A stretch of DNA of 64,000 nt from Desmodus rotundus (GCF_022682495.2 NC_071395.1:56621242-56685241), one strand, 5' to 3'. Positions 11,119-23,257 are shown, counted from the stretch's first letter. Notes: a model not told the origin generated them from the sequence alone. Numbers and translations: made by a program.

Positions 11119-11243
11119 CTTGGCAGAGCAGCAGCTCACTGTTGTAGCTGAAACCTGTGGGGCACTCACAGAGGAAGCTCCCGACTTGGTTGATGCAGAC
11201 GCCCCAGCACAGATGGTGGGGATCTGCCAGCACTCACCGATGT
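11119..11243 (-). pseudogene. FBN3: FBN3 exon 24: cbEGF25 with 1-bp deletion
   Basis: The exon begins [13 protein letters not shown] and then loses one base before the third cysteine, so [16 protein letters not shown] continues in the next frame. It is 125 bp instead of 126. The calcium motif reads DIGEC. Splice sites ttcccag and G|GTGCCG survive. Confidence 0.88.
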
Positions 11244-11529
11244 CTGGGAAGTACATCAGCATCAAGAGCAGCCCAGCCTGGGGGAACATCTGGGGACCCT
11301 GAGCTAAGGAACCTGCAAGTCTGGGAGAAGATGCCACTACAAAATGGCTGACATGTGAAAAATCCTGCTGAGTCCAAAATATGTCCACTCCTACCAGAAA
11401 GCAATCAGGATGTAGGAGGAAAGACCACAGCAAGAGAGAGTGTTTCTCTACTAAAATGCAGTGTTTGCTGTGGCCCAGCCAGCCTGTTGGGTGGCATCTA
11501 CTGGAATGAAGCAGACCTCGCAGGGACAT

Positions 11530-11850
11530 CCTAGGATGTTTATCAAGAAACTGGAAACATCAATGGATGAATGGACAATAAACCGTGGTCCCTCCAGACA
11601 AGGGAATATCATTCTCCCTTAAAAAGGAAGGAAGCGCTGACACACGCTACAATGCTGGATGAACCTTGAAAACACGATGCTCAGTGAGAGAAGCCAGACA
11701 CAAAAGGCCACATGTTTCATGACTCTATTTATGTGAAATGTCCCACAGAGGCAAATCCAGGGATGGAAGCTAGAACAGCAGTTGCCGGGGGCTAAGGGAG
11801 GACAGACTGGTCTATTTCTGCGTGATAAAAATGTTCTAAACTTAGATTGA
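11530..11850 (+). mobile_element. L1 3'-end fragment
   Basis: The text ggtccctccagacaaggga, gatgctcagtgagagaagcc and atgactctatttatgtgaa is typical of L1 3'-end sequence. It is diverged and non-coding. Confidence 0.6.
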
Positions 11851-11854
11851 GAGT

Positions 11855-12413
11855 ATAGTTGGCCCTGAACAACACAGGTCTGAACTGCATGGGTCAACTT
11901 TATACGTGAGTTTTTTCACCAAGAAATACTGTGAATGTATTTTCTGTTCCTTATGATTTTCTTAATAAGCTTTTTCTCTAGCTTACTTTATTGTAAACAC
12001 AGTATATGGCTTTGACCGGTGTGGCTAAGTTGGTTGAGCATCATCCCGAAAGGTGAAAGGTCACCGGTTCGATTCCCAGTCAGGGCATATGCCTGGGCTG
12101 CAGGTTCCGTCCCTGGTCAGAGTGTGTATGAGAGGCAACTTATCGATATTTCTTTCTCACATTGATGTTTCTCTCCCTCTCTTTCTCCCACCCTTCCCAT
12201 CTCTCCAAAAATAAATAAATAAAATCTTTAAAAATAATACAGTATGTGATACACATAACATGCAAAATATGTTACTTGACTGTTATTGGTAAAGCTTCCA
12301 GTCCACAGCAGGCTGTTAGTAGTTAGGATTTTGGGGGAGTTGAAAGTTATATGCTGATTTTCAATAGCACAGGGGTTGGTGCCCCTAACCCTTTCATTAT
12401 TCAAGGGTCAACT
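11855..12413 (+). mobile_element. Tigger-like (pogo/MER28-type) DNA transposon remnant
   Basis: The left end tagttggccctgaacaacac and the right end caagggtcaacta form terminal inverted repeats next to TA. The internal text (gcttactttattgtaaacac) fits Tigger2/MER28-type elements. A Ves SINE at 12009-12238 splits it. No transposase ORF is present. Confidence 0.7.
12009..12238 (+). mobile_element. Ves-type bat SINE inside a Tigger-like element
   Basis: It starts ctttgaccggtgtggctaag, has the B-box-like ggttcgattcccagtcag, and ends with ataaataaataaaatcttt. Confidence 0.88.
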
Positions 12414-12416
12414 ATT

Positions 12417-12450
12417 TACAAAACAAAACAAAACAAAACAAAACAAAACA
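12417..12450. repeat. (AAAAC)n microsatellite
   Basis: Six consecutive aaaac units follow the right end of the Tigger-like element. Confidence 0.9.
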
Positions 12451-13004
12451 CACCAAGTTGTGCACTTCAAATGTAATATGTGAATTGTATCTCAACAAAG
12501 CTGTTATAGGCAAATAAAGAGACTAGGAACACCTCAGTGTCCTTTGTGGGGGACTGGCTTGTGGCCAGGATGTGTCTGCACATGGAATACTAGAAAGCAG
12601 GGCCAAGGGGGAGGCAGGGCTACATATAATGACCTGGCTGATCCTTCACCACTTGTTTCTGGGTGAAAAAAGAAAGTTACAGACTCATATGTAGAATTTC
12701 TGTCAAACTCCCCAGAAAACAACACCACACATTTTCAATAGACCTTTATGTGTATATAGGAGTATGAAGAAAGAACTACAAAGAAGTACTCCAGGGCATA
12801 AAGCATGGGAAACTTAAGGGAGTGGGGAGGAGGCTTGAACTTGATAAAGTGACCAGAGGGAAAGTAGATCATATCTGCCATGTTCCCATTGTTTAAAACA
12901 AGGAAGATACATCCATGGGATGAAAACAACTGGAAATGAGTTCATCAACAATTAAAGGCCACATAGCTGAAATCTGGCATTTAGGTATTAAATTGTATAA
13001 AACC

Positions 13005-13295
13005 TCATTGAACTTAAAAAGGAAATGTTTTGATGGCAACACAGATGAACGTTGGGGACATGATGCTCAGTGAGATAAGCCAGACACCAAAGGACAAATA
13101 CTGTGTGGTTCCACTCACAGGGGGTCCCTAGAGGAACCAGATCCAGAGACAGAAAGTGGAGGGTGGGAGCCAGGAGGCAAACAGTGGGGATAGCTGCATA
13201 GTAATGTGAATGGACAGAATGCTACTGACTGACAACTAAGAACAGTTACAATGGTAAATTGTACATTAAGTGTATTTTATCAACATTTTTTAAAA
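13005..13295 (+). mobile_element. L1 3'-end fragment
   Basis: The motifs gatgctcagtgagataagcc and ggacaaatactgtgtggttc are typical of old mammalian L1 3' ends. A similar fragment lies at 11530-11850. Confidence 0.6.
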
Positions 13296-13519
13296 AATGA
13301 ACAATTTCATAAAAACACTCTCACTGTTGTTGTCTTTAGGGAACTGTTTTGGGGCAGGATTCCTGGCCTGGCCTGGCCTGGCCTGGGGGGATTGGAAATG
13401 TAGAGGCATGGGTAGGGTAGGGTAAAAGAGATAAAACTGTAGGGGAGGGGAAGAAAGAGAGCAGGACTCTGGGGACAGTAGGACCTGAAGCTGTGGGCAG
13501 GGGGGCAGCGGTCACTCAC

Positions 13520-13591
13520 CAAGGGGCTTCCCTGTGCAAATTTCAGTGACGAAGCCTGGAATCTGGTTTCCTCACAGGACATGGTAGACCA
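13520..13591 (-). pseudogene. FBN3: FBN3 exon 23: TB5 second half, Cys codon changed to TGA
   Basis: The exon reads VYHVL, then TGA at 13574-13572, then GNQIPGFVTEICTGKPL. The stop replaces the TB cysteine of human LCGNQ (TGT to TGA). Acceptor and donor (G|GTGAGT) remain and the length is 72 bp. Confidence 0.9.
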
Positions 13592-14569
13592 CTGGGCAGA
13601 GGAGAACAGGGCATGGTGCTGGGCTGCGGCTCCCTGGGAGGACACCTCCTCCAGCCCTGCAGCCCAGCCCTCACCTGACCTCTGGTACTACCCCTTCTCC
13701 CTCCCTCGGACCAACACGGAGAGGGTTAAAGGCTACCATCTACCTGAACAATGATCTTCCCACACACAGACACAAAAACAACCACACCCCACTAGCCTCA
13801 CCATGAAATGAAGACTCTTCAGCTTGGACCTCAAGATCTCCACCTTCTGGCCCCTCCAACAGCAACTCCTGCTCTCCCAGCACATGATGTCATTACATGT
13901 CAGGATACAACCTACTCCATCAGGCCATCACAGCTTGGCACATACTGTTCCCTAGCAAAGCCAGTGTCCACTTGGAAGACTAAGGGAAGCCTCCAGGGAA
14001 GGCCCCTTGGGCTCCCCCTGACCTGCCACTCTGGCCCCAGATGGCTGATGGCACCATCCCTGGGGTAAAAACACTTCTGGAGTAATTCACTCTCTAATTA
14101 CAGCCCACTGCTGACACCAAGATACTGCTTACCAGACCTCAATTCCCTGGAGGGGTGGGCAACCCTAGACCCACCTGGTGGACATGGGCAGGCTTACAGG
14201 TAGTGCTACCTAGCCTCACTCACTCTTCTGCCTGCATCATAATGAGACAGACCAATCTCAATAGCCCTGTTGCTGGTGTGAACTTCTGCCTCATAGTATT
14301 GTACCTGCACCTCAGATTCAGGTTTACAGATTCAGGCAGGTACCTAAGTCCCAGTATGCAACTCATGGGTGACATCTGACCTGTGTCGACAGTCTCATGG
14401 CTGTTTGCAGCTTCCTTCCAGACCACACAGCTTGGATCTGCATTATTCTGGATTCCTAGAACCCAGGACAGGGCCCAGCAGCACCCGGAGATGCCCAGTA
14501 ATGACTCCTCCCCATTGCACTCCACTGGAACAATGACCCAACCCACCATGTTCATGTCCGCTCGCAACC

Positions 14570-14960
14570 TCTGAATGGGACGTTTCTTGGAAATAGGGTC
14601 TTTACAGATGTAGTCAAGTTAAGATGAGTTTATCCTGGATTAGGGTAGGCCCTAAATGCAATGACTGATGTTCTTACAAGAAAAGGAGAGGTAGACAGAG
14701 ATTCAGGGAAAAGTCACGTGAGATGAAGGCAGAGATCAGGATGATGCAACTGGAAGCCAAGTTAGCACAGGGACACCTGGAGCCACAGAAGCTGGAAGAC
14801 TCAAGGAAGACTTCTTCCCTGAGCTGCTGGAGGGAGTGCATTCAGGCCGACACCTTGGATCCTGACTTCTAGCCTCCAAGACTGTGAGAGAACACATTTC
14901 TGGGTTCTTTAAACTATCAAGTTTGTGGTCATTTTTAATTGCACGCCTAGGAAATGAACT
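14570..14960 (+). mobile_element. Old LTR-like repeat (MaLR/MLT-type)
   Basis: The sequences ggaaatagggtctttacag and taagatgagtttatcctgg, and a later cttctagcctccaagactgt, mark the same old repeat family as at 25871-26190. It is heavily diverged. A second familiar old repeat (gctataacaaaaaatcacag, tttctcacagttctggagg) follows at about 14960-15240. Confidence 0.5.
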
Positions 14961-15721
14961 GTCTTGGTCTATTTGGGCTGCTATAACAAAAAATCACAGA
15001 CTAGGTGGCTTAAACACCAGATATTTATTTCTCACAGTTCTGGAGGATGGGAAGTCCAAGGTCAAGACACCAGCATATTCAGTGTCTGGTGAGGGCTCTC
15101 TTCCTAGTTTGCAAATGGTCACCTTCTTGCTGTGTCCTCACATTACTGAGAAAATCTCTCTTGTGTCTCTTTTCATAAGAGCACTTATCTCATTCAGGAG
15201 GGCCCCACACTCATGACCTCATTACCTCCCAAAGTGGGGTCAGAAACATCCAGTCCATTAGTACTAATATAACTGTAACCCTCTAGTTGCCCCCTCTAGT
15301 CACTGCTCCATTCCTGCAGCTAAATCATTCTAATAGATCTCATCCCAGCTGCCAAAATGGTCTACTGCTCAGTCCTGCCTCCAGGCCTCTGCTCATGCTG
15401 TTCCCTGCCTTGAACAGCTTTCTTCATCCTGACCAATATTTTCAACAATCCTCCCCAGAACGTCCTCTGGTTGCTCTAACCAACAGGGCTCTATGACCTG
15501 GCCCATCAACAGTCTGTGAGTCTTCAAGGGTCCTTACCACAAATGAGAGCCTTGCCCATCCTAAAAGTATTGATTTCTATACATTGGGATGTAACTTCAA
15601 TTCTTCAGCTCTCATCAGAAAAACATACACTCACAGGGGAGACTGAAAGGGGTGTGCCTTTTTAAACAAGGCACAAAAAAGCTCCAAGCTGGAGAGATGA
15701 TAGGGAAGGAAGGGTGCTAAC

Positions 15722-15871
15722 GGCTGGCAGGGTTGGGACAGGCCTGGCAGGGTCTACTCCAGGCCTGGCCAATATTGTAGGAGCAGCAGCATATCTTCCG
15801 GGTCACGTTAAAAGCCAGCTCATTCCGACACATGCTGTTATAATGCCGAAAGCAGAGGCTCTTCCTCATGT
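15722..15871 (-). pseudogene. FBN3: FBN3 exon 22: TB5 first half, frame open, acceptor AG to AC
   Basis: The exon encodes MRKSLCFRHYNSMCRNELAF, then NVTRKICCCSYNIGQAW, then CQACPNPAS. The body is close to human fibrillin-3. The base pair before the exon (15873-15872) is AC rather than AG in ttgcac|ACATGAGG, so normal splicing should fail. The donor is C|GTTAGC. The length is 150 bp. Confidence 0.87.
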
Positions 15872-16261
15872 GTGCAATTGGATTGGAGAGAAGAGCGTAG
15901 GTAAGAGATGCCACAGCCAGAGGAAGTGAGAACCAGACAGACAGGAACTCATTCTTAAATACATTGGAAAATTACCATTCTGATATCTCTACCACAGCTC
16001 GCATAAGGGGGATATTCACAGTCGTGCCTTTGTTGGGCAGCGCACAACTTGAATAACCATTCCTGGCAGCTCTGGCCCCTGAGCCCTGTGGCCTTGTTCA
16101 CTGCTGCAAATCAGCACCTCAGGACACACTCTCCTCCCTCTCTCTCCCCATCTAATACACCTCTCCACACTCTCCCAAGGCTTGGAGACTCCCAGAAGTT
16201 TCTCCCATACCCCAGTGCTGCTTCCACGATGGCCAGTCTCCCCTGTCATTGTGCTTCATAC

Positions 16262-16387
16262 CCAGGCAGACTCTGACATCGTTGACTCGCAGGTACTCTG
16301 TGGGGCAGACACACATGTAATTCCCCAGGGTGTTATAGCAGGTGCCAGGGCCACAGATGCCCAAGTGCATGAAGCACTCGTCTATGT
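16262..16387 (-). CDS. FBN3: FBN3 exon 21: cbEGF24, frame intact
   Basis: The exon encodes [20 protein letters not shown] and then [13 protein letters not shown]. All six cysteines, the acceptor (cccccacag) and the donor (G|GTATGA) are kept. The length is 126 bp. Confidence 0.9.
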
Positions 16388-16571
16388 CTGTGGGGGAGGG
16401 AGGGGTAGCATCAGGAACTGTTGGGATAACCTCCCACACCAGGGCTGGTGGAGGCACTTCATTATTGGTTTGCATTCGGTGTCAAGATTAGCTCAAAATG
16501 CAGACATTTTAGTGATGTGGAGAGATACGGCATGGTGTTAAGTGAAAAAAAACTTTACTATGATCCCACTA

Positions 16572-16607
16572 TTTTTTTTTATTGATTATAGGGGTGGGGG
16601 AGAAAGA

Positions 16608-16661
<54 letters not shown>

Positions 16662-16790
16662 TCACTCTGCTGTTCCACTTATTTATGCAATTATTGGTTG
16701 ATTCTTGTATGTGCCCTCACCAGGGGTTCAACCTGCAAACTTGGTGTCTTGGGACAATGCTCTAACCAACTGAGCTAGCCAGCCAGGGCC
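16572..16790 (-). mobile_element. Ves-type SINE with expanded (GA)n
   Basis: Antisense SINE ending caactgagctagccagccag. Its GA-rich body has expanded into an almost pure (GA)n run at about 16612-16653. Confidence 0.8.
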
Positions 16791-16919
16791 TGATCCCATT
16801 ACCATCAGGAAAAAATATGACCTGAGCCCATGAGTTAATTATATCATCACCAAGAGTATAGCAAACATGTGCTTCCTAATGTAATACAACAGGAAGCAAG
16901 AGACCCATGAATAAAGTAT

Positions 16920-17345
16920 TCTTGTGTCAAAAAAACAATATAATCAGATCCACATTAAACTGGAGCTGGAGCTGCCATCCCAAAGGGGATGCAAAGCTGC
17001 CTTGCAAGTCTTATGCCTCAAACCTTGGAAGGTGAAAATAGGGCAAAGTAACCTTTGGGCTGGGCCTGAAGCAATCTTGTGTCCAAAGACCTGTTTGTAA
17101 AGACAACAAGAAAGCAAACATGATGACTACTGGCCTGAAAATTAAAAACATTGTTTAGAATTAGCATCACTATGTTAGCTTATCTGCACCTCTACCTTCC
17201 ATCTACAGAGTGAACTGTGCCGTTTCTTGTTCTCCTAAATACCCCTCGTCTTTGTCTCCTCTTTGGAACACTGTTGGGGCTTCTGCCTGAATCCTAAATA
17301 CCTTTTCTTTTTTATCTCAAATAAGTGCTTGTTGCTTCTCACTTT
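16920..17345 (+). mobile_element. Possible LTR-like repeat, boundaries uncertain
   Basis: The stretch around ccgtttcttgttctcctaa resembles the 3' end of an LTR in style, but I do not recognise the family and see no clean ends. I list it to account for the intronic sequence. Confidence 0.25.
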
Positions 17346-17849
17346 GGAAGGCCTTTTATTTCTAGGTTATCCACATTTAAAAAAGAAAAAGTTGATTCTC
17401 AATCTGATTAATCCTCTAGTCCAGAAGCAGCAAACATTTTCTGTGAAGGGTAGATATTAAGTTATTTTCAGTTTCATGAGTCAAGCGATGGTCTTGGACA
17501 TAGCCATTCCCTCTGCACTGCAGTGTGAAGGCAACCACAGACAATAGGTCAACAGATTAGCATGTCTGGGCTCCAATGGAACTTGATGTGTGGACACCAA
17601 AATGGGAATTTCATGTAATTTTCATGTGTCATGAAATATTATTCTTCTTTTGATTTTTTCCAACCATTAAAAAATGATTCTTAGTCAGTGGGCTGAACAA
17701 AAACAGATGTGGGAATATTAGCAGCCTAGGGATATCACCAAAGTAGCTGAGCAGGGACACCAGATCTCTGTTTATCTACAAAAACAACCAGTGAACTGGC
17801 AAAGAAATGACAACCAACGTTTGCAGGACTCTGTGATCTAGTCAAAACT

Positions 17850-19456
17850 TACTACAATCAGGGGATCCAATATATAGGAAATCCTAAAGAATCCACAAAA
17901 TAAAAGCTATTAGAGCTAATAAATGAGGCCAACATAATTGCAGAATATGAGAGCAACACAAAAAGATCACTTGTATTTCTATATACTACCAATAAATTCA
18001 ACCAAAGAGGTGAAAGACTTATACGCTGAAAAGTACAAAACATTACTGAAAAAGATTAGAGAAGAGCTACATAAATGGACAGACACCTTGTGTACCAGAT
18101 TGGAAGACTTATTGCTGAGTTGGCAGTACTTTCCAAAGCGATTTAAAGATTCAGTGCCATTGCCCTAAAAGTCCAAATGACTTCTTTTTTTTTTTTTTTT
18201 TTTGAGAAATGGAAAAGCTGATCCTACAATTCATATGAAAATGCAAGGGATGCCAAATAGCCAAAACAATGTAGGGAAAAAGAAAAACAAAGTTATAGGA
18301 CTTACACTTTCCAATTTCAAAATTTACAAAGCCACAGTAAGCAAAACAGTGGGGTACTGGCATAAGGACAGACCTATAAATCAATGGGAAAAAAATTAGA
18401 GTTCAGAAACAAACTCATATTCCTATAGTCAACTGATCTCCAACAAGTCAATTCAATGGGAAAAGAAGAGTCTCTTCAACAAATGGCCCTGGGACAACTG
18501 GATTTCCACATGCAAAAGAATGACATTGTACCCCTACCTCACACCACATCGTACCATATACAAAAATCAACTCAACATAGGTAGAACTAAATGTAAGAGC
18601 TAAAACAACAAAACCCTTAAAAGAAAACACAGGGGTAAACCTTAAAGACCTTGTATTTAGCAATGCATTTTTAGATATGACTCCAAAAGCAGAAGCTAAG
18701 AAAAACAAACAAACACAAACCAGATAAATTGGACTTCATCAAAATTAAAAACCTGCATGAATCAAAGGACACTATTAAGAAAGTGAAAAGACAAACAGAA
18801 TGGGAGAAATCATTTGTAAATCATATATCTGACAAAAGTCTTACATCCAGAATACATATATAAAACACTCAGAAATCAACACCAAAAGCAAACAACCCTA
18901 TTTAAAAATGGGCGAAAGCCCTGACCAGTGTGGCTCAGTTGGTTGGGCATCATTTTGCAAAGTGAAAGGCCACCGGTTTGATTCCTGATCAGGGTACATG
19001 CCTGGGCTGCGGATTTGGTCCCTAGTCGGGCTCCATATGAGAGGCAACCAATTGATGTTTTTCTCTCAGTTCGATGTTCCTCTCCTCTCGTTCATCCTCT
19101 CTTCCCCTCCCTCTAAAAATAAATAAATAAAATATTTTTAAAAATAAAATAAAATAATAAAAATGGGCATTATTCAATGCTTGAATAAACATTTCACCAA
19201 AAGATATGCAAATGGCTAGTAGGCATATAAAAATGTTCAACTTCATTAGTCATTAGGGAACTGCAAATAAAAGCTACAATGAGATACCACTTTGTACCCA
19301 CTAGGATGATATAACTGTAAACAATGGAAAATAAGTGTGGACCAGGATATGGAGAAACTGGAACCTTTGTGTGTTGCTGGTGGGAATGTAAAATGGTTCA
19401 GTCACAGCAGAACACAATTTGGCAGTTCCTCAAAAAGTCAAACATAAAATGAGCAC
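17850..19456 (+). mobile_element. L1 fragment (ORF2 3' part and 3'UTR), interrupted by a SINE
   Basis: Fragments such as gattcagtgccattgccct, gaacacaatttggcagttcc and agctacaatgagataccac are typical L1 3'-region sequence in sense orientation. All reading frames are broken. It lies in the large intron between FBN3 exons 20 and 21. Confidence 0.75.
18917..19158 (+). mobile_element. Ves-type bat SINE with target-site duplication
   Basis: It starts ccctgaccagtgtggctcag and ends in A-rich sequence. Direct repeats aaaaatgggc flank it at 18904-18913 and 19159-19168. It is inserted into an older L1 fragment. Confidence 0.88.
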
Positions 19457-19636
19457 CCTGGCTGGGTATCTCAGTTAGTTACAGCATTGTCCCGATATGC
19501 CAAGCTTTCAGGTTCAATTTCTGGTCAAGGCACATACAAGAAACAACCAATGAGTGCATAATAAGTGGAACAGCAAATCATTTCTCTCTCTCTCCCTCCC
19601 TTTCTCTAAAAATCAATAAATTTAAAACAATTAAAA
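19457..19636 (+). mobile_element. Ves-type SINE, diverged subfamily
   Basis: It starts ccctggctgggtatctcagt and continues with cacatacaagaaacaacca and a CT-rich tail. The same diverged form recurs at 16572 (antisense) and 52961. Confidence 0.75.
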
Positions 19637-20251
19637 ATTTTTTTAAACCCCATTCAATTAGCATATGACCCAGTGATTCCAGGAGTGAGACAAACTATTT
19701 GATGAGAATTGACAATGGAATTTGCTCAGTGAAAAAATGACCAGGACTTCCTTGTTCAAAACAAAAAAATTTCAAGATAGCGACAGCAGAGTATTAAAAC
19801 AAGCTGGGGGCGCTTCAGAGTACAGAGCCCTGGTGTCTAACTGCTGGGAAGGGCTGCAAGGACTGCAGCCTTCAATTGCACAAACTGGCCCTACAAGGTT
19901 ACACGTCCAAGGTCAACATTCATGTTAAAGTCTCCCCACCCTGAGACAGTCAAGAAACTCAGCACACCACATTTGTTGATGGTGATTTTCTTTTTCCCTC
20001 GATATTCTACGGAATAGGGGAGTGATGAAATATTTTTCAAGCATTTTGGGTTCTGATTTGGGGTTGACAGCTCCCACCACCACGTACAGAGGAAATCAGT
20101 CTTTTGATCTTAAATCTCTCCCTTCACCATTTCTTTGAGTTTCCAAACAGTGCTGCCCAGAACAAAAGGTATGCTGTCCTTGAGTGCTACCATTGGTGTC
20201 TGGCTGGGTGCACATGCTCAGTTAATATTGCTGAAAGAAAAAAAAAAGAAT

Positions 20252-20310
20252 GGATTGCTGGATTGATGGATGGATGGATGAATGAATGACTGAATGAATG
20301 AATGAATTTG
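20252..20310. repeat. GGAT/GAAT short tandem repeat
   Basis: The sequence gatggatggatggatgaatg, followed by further gaat units, forms a short tetranucleotide array. Confidence 0.85.
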
Positions 20311-20938
20311 GTACACTGCATAGAATGAGTTCAGGCTCAAAAATCAGAATATCTGGGCTCAAAGCCAGTTTCTATCATTCATTAGGTGGCACCTCTCGAC
20401 AAGTCCCTTAACCTCCTGAGCCCAGGTTGCTACTTCTGAGAAAGGGGAGCTTCAGAGAAACAGCTACTTCATGGGGCTGTTGGGATGGGCAAGTGAATAA
20501 CAACTACAGATGCTCACAACAGTGGCGAGGCACCATCGCCGGCACCTCTACACTGCTGGTAGTTACTATGATGCTCAAATGAGAGTAAGGTGAGTGAAGC
20601 GATGCTTGAAGGACAGGTGGGGCTGTTACTTCTGTCTTTGCCTTCTCACTGTGAGCTCTCCGCCTCCGGCAGTTTTTTCCCAGAGGGAGAAGAGCAGCAC
20701 TGCTATGGGAAAGCCAGGTCGTTTCTGAGTGGGAAGAACCCCAGAGGCTGGGCCACTGGGAGCAAGAGGCAGCAGAGCAGAGCACAGATGGGTGTTCTGG
20801 GGCAGCCTGTCCACCCTGCCACTGGGCTCCAGCAGCAAGGCAGGTGAGCAGGCTCTCAGGGCATCTCAGGCACCAGTGCCTGAGGAGGAGGTGAGGCTAT
20901 ACGTGAAAGTAAGGTAGGCAGGGAGGGCACAGGCTCAC

Positions 20939-21065
20939 CCTCACAGATGGGGGGGGCCATCCTGGAGGTGGTAGCCAGGGGGGCTCTTGCACTGAAAGCT
21001 GCAGAATGCATTGACACAGTTGCTTCCCCAGCAGAGCCCTGGCAGGTCCTGGCACTCATCAATAT
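20939..21065 (-). pseudogene. FBN3: FBN3 exon 20: cbEGF23, 1-bp insertion in a C8 run and dead acceptor
   Basis: The exon reads DIDECQDLPGLCWGSNCVNA and then FCSFQCKSPPGYHLQDG. A run of eight C (seven expected) shifts the last codons into TGA. The fifth cysteine is Ser, an extra Cys replaces Gly, and the acceptor dinucleotide at 21067-21066 is AA rather than AG. The length is 127 bp. Confidence 0.88.
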
Positions 21066-21335
21066 TTGTCAGGAAGTGAGAAGGCCGAGCTTGGAAGCTA
21101 AACCCAAGCAGAGGACTCGGGGATGCCCATGCCCTGGGCTGGGGACCCCAGGGCCCAGGAGGAGCCTGTCCTGGTTCTTCAGGACTACCTGGGAGCTGTT
21201 AGATACTGGAGACCACACCCAGACCCTGTGGGTCAATGTCACCCTGAATTCATCCCCTTTTCTGTCATCTGATAGTCCATCCATCCATCATGAGGACTTC
21301 CCAATGGACTTTGCCAATCTCATCATGCCCTGTGC

Positions 21336-21600
21336 ATAGAAGGATGGATGGATGCATGCAGAATCAGTGGGTGGGTAGACAGAGTGGAAGAGTAGTGGAT
21401 GAGTGAATGAGCAAGTGGGTCAATGGACAAGAAGGTAGAGTAAACAGATGGGTGGGTGAGTTGACAGGTGTGTAGATGAATGAATAGATGGATAGGTAGG
21501 TGAGCGGGTGGATGAATATATGGATGAATGCATATAAATGTACAGATGGATGAATAGAAGGAAGGATGAAGGATGCATGAGGAATGGATGGCCAGATCAA
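21336..21600. repeat. GGAT/GAAT tetranucleotide repeat, degenerate
   Basis: Units such as ggatggatggatg and gatgaatgaatag alternate with interruptions through the intron between FBN3 exons 19 and 20. Confidence 0.85.
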
Positions 21601-21797
21601 CAGGTGAAAGAAGAGATGGCTGAAAGAAAAGACAAAAATTCACCAGAAACTAAAAGCACTGTTTGGTCCCACTGTTGGGCCTCCAGGCAGGACAACCTGG
21701 GTCCCCTCCCAACACTGCCCACCCTTTGCTCTGGTGAGGCAGTGATGAAAGAAAGGTAAATCAGTGGTGCGCGATGGATGAAATGCTAAGACCTCAC

Positions 21798-21866
21798 CTT
21801 CCAGGATAACAGTGATGGGGTTGGGCCAGAAGCCCTCGCCACCCGGGCATAAGGTCCTATATTCAG
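21798..21866 (-). CDS. FBN3: FBN3 exon 19: TB4 second half, frame intact
   Basis: The exon encodes EYRTLCPGGEGFWPNPITVI and then LE, matching fibrillin TB4. Splice sites tccttgcag and G|GTGAGG are intact. The length is 69 bp. Confidence 0.9.
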
Positions 21867-22060
21867 CTGCAAGGAAAACAGGCTCTTGTGAGGGGCTGAG
21901 GGGGAGGGCACTCTGGCAAAACCCAGGGAGGGGAGGATCGCTAAGACAGGCTCAAGAGGATATCCTGCATCCCTTTACCACACCAACTGCCTCCAACTTT
22001 TTACCTCCCCAGCTACTCAGGCCTAGGCAACACTGGCCAGTCCTGGGGGGACCCAGCACT

Positions 22061-22083
22061 TGTGTGTGTGTGTGTGTGTGTGT
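22061..22083. repeat. (TG)n microsatellite
   Basis: This is an uninterrupted run of about eleven TG units in the intron between FBN3 exons 18 and 19. Confidence 0.95.
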
Positions 22084-22886
22084 AAACACATATCCACATT
22101 CAACATGTCAGCAGATGGATAGTGTGGTAGTAGCTGGGGGTGGGGAGTGGGGATTCCTTCTGATCTCAAACCAGACCCCAGCGTGATCTCGTTTCTCCCA
22201 CAAAAAGACCCTGAACATTCTTTCTCCCTCTCCCTCTCTCACACACAGTCCCCACCCCCTGAATATTAGGTAGGTAGGTAGACAGGTGACTCCCTGTTTC
22301 ACACTGGAGGCCTTTGCACATTCTGTTCCCCTGTATCTCACACCCTTCTCTCTACTCTGTCTGCAAAACTCCTACTCATTCTCCAAACTTTACTCAAGCC
22401 TCTTGCCTTGAGAAACCTTCCCTTACCCCCTTCCTCTCTAGGCTTCCCCTTGAGCCATCATTGTACCTCAAACGGACCCTTACAATGGTTCTATTCTCAG
22501 TCCCAGGACCAAGTTCATGGGTGGCGGACACTGTACTGCCACTGTGGCTTATCATTTTCTGGGTCCCCAGTCCCAAAGAACCCCAACACAGAGAAACCCT
22601 CAATGTTTGGAGGTAGTAGCCTAATCAACGTTTGCTGACTGTCTGAACCCATGAGTGAATATAAACATACAGAGAAGAATATGCAGGAAGACACCTTGGA
22701 GAGAGACCCAGATAATGATCTGCTGAGAATACTCTGTGTAACTCAGGCTCAGCCCCTCCCTTTCTGGTTCCTAGCATCCCTCACTTAGCAGAGATGACTC
22801 CCTAATCCCCAGGAAGACCAGGACTGGAGCTAAGCCTCTGTGACTCAGGCCACAGAGCTTTCCTGCCCCCACCCTTTGGGACTCAC

Positions 22887-23048
22887 TGGTATTGGCCATA
22901 GGACACAGCTCACAGGGGCTGCCCCAGGCTCGGCCCAGCGAGCAACAGCAGGACGCAAGGAGGATGGCAACCCCGATCTCAGCACTGCAGGAAATACCAC
23001 TGCCCCCTCAGTAGTGCACATCAAGAAAACAGTTTCCGAGTTGGGTGT
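22887..23048 (-). pseudogene. FBN3: FBN3 exon 18: TB4 first half with in-frame TGA
   Basis: The exon reads TQLGNCFLDVHY, then a TGA at 23010-23008, then GGSGISCSAEIGVA and CCCSLGRAWGSPCELCPMAN. The stop lies where human FBN3 has Arg, so CGA to TGA is the simplest route. Splice sites (ctgttcag and A|GTGAGT) and the CCC signature of TB domains are kept. The length is 162 bp. Confidence 0.9.
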
Positions 23049-23257
23049 CTGAACAGGCAGAAGGGATGGTTAGCAGGTACAGAGGAGAGATGGTGTGTGT
23101 GTGTGCAACTGTGTTCATGTGTTTCTCTGCATTGTGCATGTGTGTGTCAGATGTGTATTTCTGAACAAAAAAAAAATCATGGGATGGATGAGCACAGAAT
23201 CAAAGATATTTTACTATCTGGCCCCTAACTAAAAATGTTTGCTGACCCTGTTTTGTT

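Noticed and set aside
12009..12238. tRNA gene suggested by A- and B-box-like sequence
   Set aside because: The boxes belong to the tRNA-derived head of a Ves SINE, repeated at many places in the window, without a tRNA cloverleaf.
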